Shown one piece after another: positions 1 through 10,806 of a stretch of DNA of 64,000 nt (the stretch's first letter is position 1; each line of letters begins with the position of its first letter). This stretch comes from Leguminivora glycinivorella (Eukaryota; Arthropoda; Insecta; Lepidoptera; Tortricidae). The notes below the pieces were generated by a model. That model worked only from the letters and a program-made list of their open reading frames with translations. It was not told where the DNA came from and made no database searches. The position numbers and the translations under genes were made by a program. The stretch spans positions 13,407,549-13,471,548 of the forward strand of contig NC_062990.1 of assembly GCF_023078275.1 (NCBI RefSeq), written 5' to 3'.

Positions 1-383
1 GCTAATCTTCGATTTGCCGACGACATTGTTCTGTTCTCCTCAACTGCCTCCGAACTACGATCAATGCTTCAAGACCTCAGTGACGCAAGCCTCGAGGTTG
101 AAAATAGTCGACGTAGTTCGAAAAGCGGCAAAGCTGAAGTGGGACTGGGCCGGTCATGTCTGCCGAATGCCGAATGAGCTATGGGCCAAGATTACCACAG
201 ATTACCAGAGTGGCAGCCCAGGCCAAAACGGGGACCCGGCAGACCACGTATGCCATGGCGGAACAAGTTGGACTCCTTTATGAAAGAATGGCCGAGGACT
301 GCACAAAACCGGGTGGAATGGGAAAAAGCGGGGCAAGCCTTTGCCCAGCAGTGGGACATCGCAGGCTCTTAATAATAATAAAA
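1..383 (+). mobile_element. RTE-type LINE fragment, internally deleted
   Basis: Starts inside the reverse transcriptase at the catalytic FADD motif (ANLRFADDIVLFSS). It then jumps to the RTE/BovB-type C-terminus: WDWAGHVCRMP, GRPRMPWRNKLDSF and FAQQWD, with frameshifts. It ends in a TAATAATAATAAAA tail. Dead copy. Confidence 0.75.
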
Positions 384-409
384 CATAATAAGATGTTTGT
401 TACACCATA

Positions 410-537
410 CTCTTGAACGTAGCCTCCCGAACATGGTCGCCGCTTGGCCAATACGTATCCAACAATCTCTGCATCAAGCGAGATATTGTTGGATACGGTC
501 GACCTAAGGTAGCAAACCTTATCGACGACTTCCATTT
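410..537 (-). mobile_element. RTE-type LINE fragment, antisense
   Basis: The minus strand reads VVDKVCYLRSTVSNNISLDAEI, the thumb/linker motif of RTE reverse transcriptases. It is short and isolated, abutting the previous fragment in opposite orientation. Confidence 0.6.
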
Positions 538-579
538 TATGTTTTATTCATAAATACAACTAATTTTACAACAAATGTA

Positions 580-690
580 CTAGTAAACCCCCAGTACCGA
601 AAAGTACCGAAGAACCGGGATTTCCCGGTTCTTTCCCAGTACCGGAAATCTCAGTCCCGGTTCTGGGACTGGTACCGGTTCTGCATTCCC
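580..690. repeat. CCGG-rich palindromic repeat
   Basis: Dense ACCGG/CCGGT motifs in both orientations, directly beside the 701-885 exon donor. It resembles the end of a DNA transposon, but the family was not recognised. Confidence 0.4.
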
Positions 691-700
691 TAATATTTAC

Positions 701-885
701 CGAGCCAATAGGGATTTTGAATTCCACTTCGATGTCCTGTCCGATTTTGATCTCGTGTTGCATATTCCAGCTGTTTGAAACAGTGTTGGAAACTGACTGG
801 CTGAGCTCGGCCTTGTAGTCAACTCGTTTGGTGACATTGTTCCTGAAGCGCTGATTTGCAATTATCTCCGGCTGGCTGTGGATCC
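701..885 (-). CDS. Exon of aerolysin-like beta-pore-forming protein
   Basis: A 185-nt minus-strand exon with acceptor ATTTACAG and donor GTAAAT. It encodes an amphipathic, Ser/Asn/Val-rich stretch that includes NQRFRNN, KAELSQSVSNTVSNSW and IGQDIEVEFKIPIGS. Alternating polar and hydrophobic residues rich in Ser/Thr/Asn are typical of the membrane-inserting hairpin region of aerolysin/ETX-MTX2/natterin-type proteins, many of which are found in insects. It joins in phase (codon split after G) to the exon at 1285-1408. Further 3' exons would lie beyond the left edge. Assignment is by eye and tentative. Confidence 0.5.
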
Positions 886-1143
886 CTGTAAATGCATAAT
901 AGATTGTAACGTGCGAGAAAAAATTGCGACAGCAAAGCTTCAACTAAATAAAATATACAACTAAACAGGGTTTTTGATGGTTTAGCAACGCCGGATCTAT
1001 ATTTTTTTGAAGGGGAGCAAAATAGTTTAAACCTTTGTATGTTTAGACACGGATCCGTGGGAGGAATTTGAATCCATTGTTTTAAATGTCTAGGTCTGTT
1101 TCTCAGTTTTAGACGGTCATTTAAACGTTATTTAAGAATTTTA

Positions 1144-1258
1144 CACATCGCGAGGAAGTCAGACTAATCCCAATAAGGCTTAGTTACCTTTGCGGGTTGG
1201 GAGGTTTCCATGAGCCGGGGCGAATGCCGGAATTATAACGCAAAGGAGGATGATGAAG
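1144..1258 (+). mobile_element. SINE (family 1), 3' part
   Basis: Matches the lepidopteran tRNA-derived SINE seen in fuller form at 50535-50785: 'cgaggaa..gactaatcccaataagg', then 'catgagccg..aatgccgg..ataacgc'. Confidence 0.6.
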
Positions 1259-1284
1259 AATTTATATAGATATAATAGACGTAC

Positions 1285-1408
1285 CGAGGATAGTAGCCTT
1301 AACCGGCTTTAGTTTCCTGTGGACCTGCGCCCAGCCGTACCGCTGGTACAGATCGCTCCACGGGGTCGGGGAGTGTATGTACACATCCGTGGGCCATGGC
1401 CCGTAGTA
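1285..1408 (-). CDS. Upstream exon of the aerolysin-like protein
   Basis: Minus-strand exon with donor GTACGT and probable acceptor TTCTACAAG. It encodes an aromatic/Pro-rich segment (starting YYGPWPTDVYIHSPTPW, later YQRYGWAQVHRKLKP). It is stop-free and ends in phase 1, matching the start of the 701-885 exon. GC content and codon order stand out against the AT-rich surroundings. The 5' boundary is uncertain by a few codons. Confidence 0.5.
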
Positions 1409-1577
1409 CTTGTAGAACAGAATAATATTAATAATGAAATAATGCCATACATATAGGACCTTATAAAAAGAAGATTGGCGGTCATTGTAGAATCGTGATG
1501 TTCCTTTCTAGTTTGTAATGTTCGACTATTTAATGTTGTCTGTGGTGTCGCACGACAAGACGTGGAGTTGTAGCAAC

Positions 1578-1776
1578 GATCAGTGGCTCATTTCTCAAAG
1601 CTGCAAGTTAAATACAAATTACAAGTGGTAGTAGAATAGAATAGAAAAGTTTATTGCAGAAACCATCATACAGCACCACATACATTTGAACAAAGAAGAT
1701 TCGCTGTCTAATATGAAAAGTTGTAAAGAGACTTCCCTTTGTAACTTGATACTTTTAGCTTTGAAAAAACGGGCTA
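1578..1776. repeat. Inverted-repeat MITE with nested tail insertion
   Basis: Ends match the hairpin element at 24115-24228 ('catttctcaaa..aagttacaa' arms). It is split by about 80 bp containing 'gaatagaatagaaaag', a LINE-like tail. Confidence 0.4.
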
Positions 1777-1781
1777 CAACT

Positions 1782-3304
1782 GGTCATTTCTCAAAATTTT
1801 GCCACCCCCACCTGTCAGTACGTTTATGTTAGAACTTTTTTTTTAGTATACAATATCTTCATAAATAAATTATCAATACATATTAAAAGACAGTTTTTAC
1901 ATAGAGGCCTGATGCTTTGAAATCGATTTATTTTATATTAATGAAATTAATAATTGTAACTAAGTTTTGTCGTTCACCTTCCGTGTCCCAACGCGGAGTA
2001 CTCATGTTTCGAGTTGTTAAAAGTACACAAATTATTAACTTTACTTACCTTTATTGCTGTATTTTATTTGCATATATCCTTAACTTTTAAAACTAGACTA
2101 TCTGATAATAATATTACACTTATGTTCCAAGTTATTTAGCTTTAAAGTTTGTCCACGGCCGTTTTTGTCGTTGACCTGTCGAGACAAACTCGCAAGCACT
2201 GTGCGATCCCTAATCCACCTCTGCCGCCCCACCCCGCATGAATCGAAGCCGCCAGTATCGGCCATCACCTGCAAGCAACGGCACGTGCTCACTACGCCTT
2301 GATTAGAAAATAGAAAATTTTAATTACCTCGAACGGGAGTTTGTAACGGGTAAGTAGTCGTTATTCTGTCAATCATAATTTGGTTATTGTTTGAGATACT
2401 GCATTAACTGTAACATATGTTTCGTATTTTGTTGCTTAATTTTTAGGCACCTAAACATTTAGTTCGTTCGGCAAATACTTTTTGAGTTTTGGCGAAATAA
2501 CTGGCATTTTGTCGGTCACCTGTGCATCGTTCACCTGGCTAAAATAGGCAAGTGAACGACATTTTGGGACAGGGTGACGACAATAATGATAAATTTACCA
2601 ATCGTAATAATACTTTTTTACACCTTCAATATTTGTTTTGTGCGTTAAATGAGAAAAGTATTACTGTTATATCGGTTTAGGCTGCATTTCTCAAAGGATT
2701 GTTGCTTTTTTGCGGTGTGTGTCCTTCACCTGTGCGATAAAGCCAGGTGAACGACTCAGTGACAGGAAACCGACACGTCGATCACTTGTCATAAGCCAGA
2801 TGAACCATTACGAGGGGCGATCGACGGAGATATCGAGTAACAAACATAAAAAAAAAAATAATAATAAAATACTGACGAATTGAGAACCCCCTTCCTTGAG
2901 ATTTGGGCGGCGGTTAAAAACTATTATAATGCTGATGGGCAGGTGAATGACGTCCATATCAGGTGAATGACCACCAAACTACAGGTGATCGACTACGGAC
3001 GCAGGTTAGCGACGCTTGTCGTTAACTTGTCAAATGTGTCATACAAATTTGTACTAATTTGTCGTTAACCTGCTGCTGTTGTCGATAACCTGTGTATATT
3101 TATCCTTCACCTGATCATGATGTCGTTCACCTGAATTTCAATCGATCATAACTTCTAAAATAACTAATTGATATCGGTGCCTTTGACATTTTTGAAATGT
3201 TTGAGACGCATTCAAACGATCCCTACAATTTTTTTTTTTAAAATGCGACATTTAAAAAAAAACAAATCTTTCACCTGTCGGTGCCAAAATTTTGAGAAAT
3301 GGCC
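1782..3304. mobile_element. Inverted-repeat element packed with a 12-mer motif
   Basis: Terminal inverted repeats of about 22 bp (ggtcatttctcaaaattttg at the left, its near-complement ending at 3304). The interior holds about 18 copies of GTCGTTCACCTG or close variants in both orientations: 1969, 2167, 2511, 2526, 2549(-), 2570(-), 2721, 2744(-), 2940(-), 2960(-), 2982(-), 3002(-), 3018, 3061, 3081, 3102, 3122 and 3266. There is no coding capacity. Such arrays are typical of transposase-binding subterminal repeats in non-autonomous DNA transposons, but the family is unknown. Confidence 0.6.
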
Positions 3305-3318
3305 AACTCTATGATATG

Positions 3319-3346
3319 GTCAACGCAAGTTGACGCTGGCGTCACT
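3319..3346 (-). pseudogene. Decayed partial copy of the 7526-7712 exon
   Basis: About 25 bp nearly identical to exon positions encoding ESDVNVNL (GAGAGTGACG..AACTTGC), followed by a stop codon. It is wedged between two repeats, so it is either a relic of an older tandem duplication or a copy carried by a mobile element. Confidence 0.35.
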
Positions 3347-3350
3347 CTCT

Positions 3351-3470
3351 AAGGTACGTAGCCGAATGGCACAAACGCTCACGAAACGAAACGCTCGTAG
3401 ATATCTATCTCCATCGCTCTCGGCAGCGTTTCGATTTCGTTTCGCGTTGTAGAAATGCCATTCGGCTAAA
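3351..3470. repeat. Hairpin MITE ('gtagccgaatggca' family)
   Basis: Imperfect palindrome with arms 'tagccgaatggc..' and '..gccattcggcta'. Related copies lie at 55630-55790 and, more degraded, at 25195-25330. Confidence 0.55.
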
Positions 3471-3582
3471 ATATGAAATTTTCATTTTTTTTTATTCTCA
3501 CGAAATTTACAAATAGTTTTTCTACGATAAATGGTCACATTTTTATTTATTGAAATAAAATCTGATAATATCATCAGCAAAA

Positions 3583-3805
3583 TATGTCATTTGATATTTG
3601 CCAGTTGCTTTTCGGTGAAGGAAAACATCGTGAGGAAACCGGACTAATCCCAATAAGCCCTGGTTACCCTCCGGGTTGGAAGGTCAGATGGCAGTCGCTT
3701 TCGTAAAACTAGTGCCTATGCCAAATCTTGGGATTAGTTGTCAAAGCGGACCCGAGGCTCCCATGAGCCGCGGCAAATGCCGGGATAACGCAAGGAGGAA
3801 AAAAA
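3583..3805 (+). mobile_element. SINE (family 1) nested in the foldback arm
   Basis: 'tcggtgaaggaaaacatcgtgaggaaaccgg..' through 'gccgcggcaaatgccgggataacgcaaggagg'. It lacks the tRNA-like head. It is absent from the opposite arm, so it inserted after the foldback formed. Confidence 0.65.
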
Positions 3806-5547
3806 ATATCATCAGCTAAAAAAAAAAAAAACGTTAAAATCCGTTCAGTACTTTTTGAACTAAATATACGCATTGCAAATGAACCGCGCGGGTTTGAAAG
3901 AAGTCTCGTACCGCTATACACGCAAGACTGATTTTTTATTTTGGTCACAACTTACTATATTACTATTCAGAATCAATGTGTTTAGTATTTATATACATTA
4001 TTAGTATTTTATTCCGAGTTTATGGGTTATATTGTGGCGTAGGCGAGAGGCTGGCAACCTGTCACTGCAATGTCACAGTTTCGTTTTCTTTCAACCCCTT
4101 ATTTGCCAAGAGTGGCACTGAAGCTTTAGTGGTTTCATGTGTTCTGCTTACCCCTTTATGGGATATAGGCGTGATTGTATGTATGTATTCCGAGTTTAGG
4201 TATATTTAGATAACCCCCGTAAACTTTGATGGTCATAATTTTTATTTTAATACGTAAAAGAACTTAAATGCACATAACATAACATTTGTATTAATAACAA
4301 TTGTCCTTTCCGAGGACTCCAGAGATAATTTTCGACTTCTGTAGGGGGTTACAGAAATATCTATGTATAAAATAACTTATTTTCTGCTTCTCGTCTACTT
4401 AGTCTACGTTTCGAGATGGTTTGCTTGTTATACGACAAGGAGCGTATGTTTTGTATTGCTGACGAAGTTGGTGGGATGCTGGTTATTAATTTTGGTTGGA
4501 AACAGTTCCTTGCGCACCAAGTTCACCGATAAATGTGGAGTCTGCGGATCATATATAGGCCGCAGGTGAACTTTTCAAGCTTGGCCATTATTCCTCCAGG
4601 AAGACACTGTTATGTTAGTATGACAACCAACAAGGCTTGTTCCAGAAAATGTAGCCTGTTGATTTTATTAGTGTGGTGATTTTTTTTTCTAAACAATTTA
4701 CTTTCTCATAGAAAATTTGCTCTGCTATTTCAGGGTAAACCATAGGAACGTAACCGGAAGAAGCTGATAGCCACATTGTACCTCGCGCAAAAGTTATGGC
4801 GGAACAGGGACTCACGCGTATCATCAGATCTTCCGATACAAATGTCTTGGTATTTAAATAAAAACTACTGGAGTCTGAAGTACGGGTGAAGGATAGACGC
4901 AAAGTCAGTGGCCAGATTCGGGTTTGGACCTAGCTTAGAGCCCGAAAGATCTTTGCCTCATGAAGAGGCCTCGAGTGAGTTCAGGGTGGTAACGGGTACT
5001 AGTGTGCCATGCCCTTTGTTGTTTGAGTTTATCTCGCAGTTTGTAGCCGTGGAGGCTTTCAAGATGTTACTTGCGAGATCGGACGTGATGTAAATGGAGG
5101 CAGGAATGTCAGCAAAATGACACTTTACGAGTGCCTAAGCCGCCAAACCATACCGAAAAACAGGCCTGAGTCCATGCTTGCTCACTAAAATATGTGTTAA
5201 GAACGGTCCCAATTTGGCATTTAAGCATGGGATCTATGGAGCTAATTATATTGGGAAATTTCCAAGTCTTATCTAGTATATTTTCTTAATATTTTAAATG
5301 AGAATAACCTGCCAGAGTATAAGTTATAAAATAGTCAACACTTTGGATCCTGGAAGACCGACTGCTCTTCGTGGTTTTCACGTCTTTACGTCTGACACCA
5401 CCTCTTTTTTCAATACAAAAGAAAAATATCATCTTTTAAAACATTGTTTGCACATCCTGAAGTTATACCAGCTTTGATAGAAACATGGCAGTAACTACAA
5501 AGTCTTCCTGGAGGAATAATCGCCATGCTTGAAAAGTTCACCTGAAC

Positions 5548-5841
5548 TTGGTGAGCAAGAAACTGTTTACCACCAAAAATAAATTAGTAACCAACATCGG
5601 CAGCACTTGCGCTCCGTGTCGTATAACAACGCCCCATATTCTGGATATTACTTCTGTGCCTATGCCATCATCCTGGGGTTGGAAGACGTACAATCATAGT
5701 TGGGTACTGCAGTGGTCTGAAAACAGGGAGATATGGTATGAATGGGAATACTTGGACAATTGCGGTTGTGAAACAGGCTGCGAAACAATACGCTGTACGT
5801 GTTGTGGGTCTACTCTGCGCAATGCAAATAATGCAATGTAA
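5548..5841 (+). other. Uncharacterised 97-codon ORF in the foldback right arm
   Basis: An ORF with several Trp residues and a Cys-rich end (CGCETGCETIRCTCC). It lies inside a mobile element arm and is preceded by a possible splice donor (TTG|GTGAGC). It could be a captured gene exon or chance; I recognise no domain. Confidence 0.2.
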
Positions 5842-6511
5842 CATTTGCACAGGCAGCTGCCAAAATAAAAAGTATTTTTCAAAAATGATATTATAATAGT
5901 ACATTACGATACAAGTGCGTAAAAAAGGAAGTTCGAAACGAGTGGCGATAAATTAAAACACGACCGAAGGGAGTGTTTTAAATCGACACGAGTTACGAAT
6001 TTCCTATTCGCACGTGTATCGTACGACGTTTTTCAGTACAGATGAGCCTCCGAAGTTTCGACCTGGCACATAATGAACCACTTCTCGCACTAGTGCGTAA
6101 AAAAGACACCATCTGTACTGAAAATTAATATTTATTCATTATTTCCTTGTATTTTGATATTATTTTGAATGACTCTTTTATCTTTCAGTGTAACCTAGAC
6201 GAGAAGTAAAAAATAAGCTTTTTATTAATATATGTTTCCGTAGCCCCCTACAGAAGTTGTCGGAGATTATCTCTAGCCTTGAAAAGGAGAAGTGATGCAA
6301 ATGTTATGTGTAGGTACCTATTTAAGGTCTTTTACGTATTAAAATAAAAATTATGACCATCAACGTTTACGGGGGTTATCTAAATATACCTAAACTCGGA
6401 ATAAAAAACTAATAATGTATATAAATACTAAAAACCTATATTCCGAATAGTAATATAGTAAGTGGTGACCAAAATAAATAATCAGTCTTGCGTGTATAAC
6501 GGTACAAGACT

Positions 6512-7170
6512 TCTTTCAAACCCGCGCGCTTCATTTGCAATGTGTATAGATCAATAAGTACTGAACGGATTTTAACGTTTTTTGTTTTATTTTGCAGATG
6601 ATATTATCAGATTTTATTTCAATAAATAAAAATGTGACCATATCGTAGAAAAACTATTTGTAAATTTCGTGAGAATAAACAAAAATGAAAATTTCATATT
6701 TTTCTTATTATTTGGCCGCCATCTTTAATTTTTTAAATGATTTTAATTTTTATATGAATAAATGTTTTAATACAAACTGATAGCCACCCCAACCATTAAA
6801 ATCGGTGCAGCCGTTAGGATTCCAAATTTGTTTACATCACGTGCAAAAACGTCTTTCAAATCCGCGCGCTCCATTTGAAATGGGTATAGTTCAAAAACTA
6901 CTCAACGAATTTTCATGATTTTTATTTTATTATGTAGATAATATTATCAGGTTTAATTTATATATATACAAATGTGACCATATCATAGAAAATTTATTGG
7001 TAAATTTCACGAGAATGAAAAAAAAAGTTTGAAAATTTCATATTTTTCTTATTATTCGGCCGCCATATTATTTTTTTTATGACTTAATTTTTTAAATTAA
7101 TAAACGCTTCAATACAAACTGATAGACACCCCAACCATCAAAATCGGTGCAGCCGTTGTGATTCTATAAA
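6512..7170. repeat. Tandem direct repeat, unit about 345 bp
   Basis: 6512-6825 and 6857-7167 share 'tttcaaa(t/c)ccgcgcgct', 'gtgaccatat', 'aaaatttcatatttttcttatta', 'ggccgccat' and 'aaaatcggtgcagccgtt'. The first unit overlaps the foldback right arm, so the foldback probably formed from one unit of this repeat family. Confidence 0.5.
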
Positions 7171-7525
7171 TTTTTAAAAATATGAGGCCGCCATTTTGGA
7201 AAATGTCCGCCATCTTGAATTCTAGTGGATGAAAATCGTGTTTCCTCGGATGAAATCATTTGTATTGGTCCCTAGTATCACTGTGCAAAGTGGCTTGCTT
7301 TCTGCATAAAATGCAGCTTTTGACCATAATTTCGCCGTAAGCCCTATGACGATTTTTACGGAAAAGTACGAACATGTCATGCTATTTCAGTCAGTCTCAG
7401 TACGAGACGTAAAGAAAGAAAAAATTTCTGCACTGAATCTGTACGTCGATGTTGATCAGATGCTCAGATCAGATGAGTACGCTTAAGTTTCAGAAAAAAC
7501 CTTACACATGTAATACATGTAACTT

Positions 7526-7712
7526 ACTGCGAGCAAGCCGACTTGAGCGAATAGTCGGTCAGCCTGAACTCCCTGGTCTCAGCATCATCGATGATGTGGT
7601 CGTCTTCTCCGAGCAAGTTGACGTTGACGTCACTCTCGCGAGTTGCGACGTCGATGCGGATGTTGAAGCGGGCATGTGCCAACGCGGGCAGCAGGATAAG
7701 GAGGAGCTTCAT
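7526..7712 (-). CDS. Signal-peptide exon of an unknown secreted protein
   Basis: Minus-strand exon with acceptor ATTTCCAG directly before CC-ATG and an excellent donor, CGCA|GTAAGT, in phase 2. MKLLLILLPALAHA is a signal peptide. About 48 acidic, polar residues follow, including RESDVNVNLLGEDDHIIDD. The next exon should lie below 7.5 kb on the same strand. The aerolysin-like exon at 1285-1408 is a candidate partner but does not join in frame directly, so an intermediate exon would be needed. A decayed partial copy of this exon lies at 3319-3346. Confidence 0.5.
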
Positions 7713-7779
7713 GGCTGGAAATTATTACATTTAATAATTGGATTAAGGATGACGTGCGAGAAAACAATCTCACACCTCA

Positions 7780-7865
7780 GGATGCCGAGGACCGGGTGGA
7801 GAAGACTGAGCAGGAAAGCGGACCCTGGCGCTAGGCCGGGAAAAGGCTAGGTTGAAGAAGAAGAA
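7780..7865 (+). mobile_element. LINE 3' end fragment
   Basis: 'gaagactgagcaggaaagcggaccctggcgctagg' then 'aggttgaagaagaagaat'. The same segment lies reversed at 43975-44058. Confidence 0.45.
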
Positions 7866-7984
7866 TAATTGAATTACTTAAACGTTATTAAACGGTCAAT
7901 ATCTCCCTGTGTTGTGTACTGAGCTAGGTTCAGATCAGCAGTTAGTATATTTCGAATTTTGAACTAGTTAAATTAAAATTGCCT

Positions 7985-8222
7985 GTGTGGTGACGGGTTA
8001 AGAATTTCACCACCCCCTTTCTTCCCGTGGGTGTCGTAGAAGGCGACTATGGGATATGGGTTAAATTGTGGCGTAGGCGAGAGGCTGGCAACCTGTCACT
8101 GCAATGTCACAGTTTTGTTTTCTTTCAACCCCTTATTTGCCAAGAGTGGCACTGAAGCTTTAGTAGTTTCATGTGTTCTGCCTACCCCTTTATGGGATAC
8201 AGGCGTGGTTGTATGTATGTAT
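7985..8222 (+). repeat. Lepidopteran 'tttatgggata' repeat
   Basis: Contains 'ttaagaatttcaccaccccc', 'caaccccttatttgccaagagtggcactgaag' and 'acccctttatgggatac', ending in a GTAT microsatellite. Other copies: 4020-4190 (+), 24366-24505 (-), 37597-37695 (+, 3' part) and 45446-45655 (-), with a decayed piece at 41340-41480. Confidence 0.65.
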
Positions 8223-8404
8223 GTGTAAATTAAAATAATATTTGAAAGATTTTAGAGTCAAGTTGATAACAAAGTGCTTTCAAATAACTTCGACCTTAAG
8301 AATAACAAATAAAATTGTTCTAAAATTAATTTTAATATATATGCAGAGTGCCTTTTCAAAAGGGCTTATTTACACAGATAAATTATATAGATAATGTCAA
8401 CAGG

Positions 8405-8670
8405 AGTATTACAACTAGGGAACAAATCAAATTATTTTATTGAGTATTTTTTGATTTGTTATTTTTCCAAGTAGTCACACTACTATATATAAATTATAAA
8501 TAGAAATAGATATCATACACGAAAGAAAAAACGGCAAGGCCCACTGGTGGCCGAGCCGGGAATCGAACCCGGGTCTTCAGCTTACGCGGCTAACGTCTTT
8601 CGCGGCGTCGGCCACCAGTGGGCCTTGCCGTTTTTTCTTTCGTGTATGATATCTATTTCAATTTATAACA
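8405..8670 (-). mobile_element. tRNA-like SINE (family 2) in a near-perfect palindrome
   Basis: Contains the tRNA-like box 'gccgggaatcgaacccgggtctt' (B box on the minus strand). 'aaatagatatcatac..gaaagaaaaaacggcaaggcccac' occurs at 8505-8555 and again in reverse complement at 8600-8662, so part of the SINE has folded back on itself. Flanks carry 'aagtagtcacacta' and 'actagggaacaaatcaaa', shared with the copies at 45180-45265, 52545-52700 and 61985-62160. Confidence 0.55.
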
Positions 8671-9284
8671 GGAGTATTATTAAAAAAATATAGAAAAAAT
8701 AATTTCTGTTGACATAGAGAAATAAATCTTTTTATAAAATACACTCCTTGACTTATCTTGATATTTTTGGCACAAAACACACTTCATATAATTTTCACTA
8801 AATGATGAATATACCACATACCTGGTTGGCAGATGTCTTCCCAGTAATAATTTCGACTCACTCTCCGTATATATACCGTAAAACAACCTCATTAGGAAAA
8901 ACTCTTAAACAATCATTAAAATATAATATCACTTGACAAATAATCGTTTCTTAATGAACATGTTATTCTGAATTGGTGGAGAGAGTAATGGGGGCCTATT
9001 AATACTTTAAACTTGCTTAGATTTAGATAACAAAGAAAGTTAAATAAACCTCTTCCTCATTTAATCATGAGCAATGGATGTTTTCTATGTATGTAAGTAT
9101 TTAAAGTGTGGACACGAAAAAATCTGGTCGGACATGAAATGGTTTCGCTTGCTTGGGTTTCAATTTTAGCACATGCGTTTAAACAACAACTTTGCCCCCT
9201 TGTAAAACAAATAACTATTATTTCTTGGCTTATATGTTTTGCTATATGTTTTTGCTTGGCTTATATGTTTTCTTGGCTTATATC

Positions 9285-9776
9285 ATCCTGCAAAAAACTT
9301 ATTCATAAAATATAACATCTTAACCGTACCCAGTCTTTACGTGTTAGAACTGGCTAAGTATGTTAGGAGTCATATAAACCACTTTCACACCAACGCTTAT
9401 GCGCACGGCTCCATCACGCGACGGCAGCATGACCTGAGTCTGCCACACACACGACTTGCTAAAAGTAAAAAATGCCTTAACTCTATTGTTCCAAGGATCT
9501 ATAATAAAATCCCTCCGGAAATTAAGCAGGCCCCCAGTTTTGCGTCATTTGTGCGACAAATGAAAACAAGACTGAGTGGAGATGCACTGTACTCTATTGA
9601 GGAATTCTTTATGTAAATAGTATTTATACCTAAATTATAATAATCAAGCAATCAAGCATTAATTGAATAACATATTTGTACCTATTTGAAGTGTAAAATA
9701 CGATTAATACCTGTTGACGTATAAAATGTACATTTTATGAATAAATCATTGTATTGAATTGAATTGAATTGAATTG
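9285..9776 (+). mobile_element. 5'-truncated Jockey-like LINE 3' end
   Basis: Encodes the C-terminal tail of a non-LTR reverse transcriptase: TVPSLYVLELAKYV, then NIL..RQHDLSLPHTRL..SKKCLNSIVPRIYNKIPPEIK, then FM-stop. A short UTR follows, then the (TTGAA)n tail at 9755-9775 expected of target-primed insertion. Confidence 0.75.
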
Positions 9777-10394
9777 CTTATAGACTGCTAATGAAAAAAA
9801 AAACACTATATTGTCAACATGTGTGTATTTTGATTTATTATTACCGAGATTACCGAGATTGCCGGATACTGAAAAGGAAAGAATACAAATGAGACACACA
9901 CACACACACATGACCAAACTAACAATTAACTGTTTGTTTAAAATCTAGTTAGATTAAGTAGGTTGCTTAGTATTGCACTGTGATAGTGTAAACCACCTAA
10001 TAACTCCCAGTATATGTTACTATTGGTGGGAACTTGTAATTGGCTTTTTGTAACCTAATTAAGTTAACCTTTCTGTATTAATAGCTGTTGGTTCTCCGAA
10101 CAATAATAAATAAAATAAATAAATAATAAATAAATGTCACGTAAATAAGTTAAAAATCATTCTTAAAAACAGTTTATTTCGTGAATAATGTTGACTTTGT
10201 CTCGTTGCAACATTGTTTAGGAGCAGGGTACAGTCAACAACACAGCTGTGAGCACAAAATATGTATATAAAACTTTATTGCCTGTACATTAAGGTGTGTA
10301 CTGTGTATATATATTTTTGGCACTTTGTCTATATTCACAGTCTTGTTCACTGTAGCTACCTGCTCAATACTCATACCTAGCCTAAGTCACAATC

Positions 10395-10670
10395 GGAGGT
10401 TTTTTTTTATACCACGCCGGTGGCAAACAGGTATACGGGCCGCCTGATGGAAAGCGGTCACCGTAACCTATGGACGCCTCCAACTCAAGGGGTGTCACAT
10501 GCGCGTTGCCGACCCATTAGAAACTTGTACACTCCTTTTTTGAAGAACCCCATACTGTAGTTCATCGGGAATACCTCGACAGGTTCGCTTTCTATACAAA
10601 AAACAACATCCAACTCATTACATGATGTAACTGAATAAAAATCATTCGTAGCGGCAACGATTCTCACTTC
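10395..10670 (-). mobile_element. LINE 3' fragment (EVFPMNYS..GVYKFLMGRQR)
   Basis: The minus strand encodes VEVFPMNYS then FFKKGVYKFLMGRQRACDTP, a non-LTR reverse transcriptase C-terminus, with 'caggcggcccgtatacctgtttgcc'-type UTR sequence. Same family at 17435-17645 (+), 52125-52300 (+) and 54460-54640 (+). Confidence 0.6.
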
Positions 10671-10689
10671 AACTTCGAAAGAGACTAAG

Positions 10690-10806
10690 GCCCAGTTGCA
10701 TCAACATTTGACAGACACATCATCGTCACGCAGCAGGCGTCTATGGAACTTCCCATACAATTAACGAATGCTTTAACGCTGACAGACGGTTTGGAGCAAC
10801 CGACCC
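10690..10806. repeat. MITE with GGCCCAGTTGCA termini
   Basis: Ends 'gcccagttgcatcaa' and 'ttggagcaaccgacc' are inverted repeats. A second copy at 13637-13967 is split by a 200-bp LINE-like tail (13650-13855, also seen at 51715-51845). Confidence 0.5.

Larger units (their letters stand above)
3471..6715. mobile_element. 3.2-kb foldback element with arms over 1 kb
   Basis: Left arm 3471-4612 and right arm about 5497-6715 are reverse complements (e.g. 'ataacccccgtaaac' at 4211 and 'gtttacgggggttat' near 6365). The left arm carries a SINE (about 3583-3805) and a MITE (about 4020-4190). The right arm carries an unrelated roughly 400-bp repeat (about 5880-6130). No transposase ORF was found in the loop (4613-5496), where I see nothing else. 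Confidence 0.6.

Noticed and set aside
2098..2292. 64-codon minus-strand ORF with possible splice sites (MADTGGFDSCG)
   Set aside because: Lies inside the inverted-repeat element at 1782-3304; no recognised domain, and overlaps the 12-mer array.
4908..5093. 61-codon ORF and its neighbours in the foldback loop
   Set aside because: No codon bias, domain or splice support; probably chance.
8560..8580. tRNA-like sequences (also at 31350, 51595, 62060, 63460)
   Set aside because: Each is the promoter head of a repeated SINE, with SINE body and tail; cloverleaf pairing is incomplete, so they are not tRNA genes.
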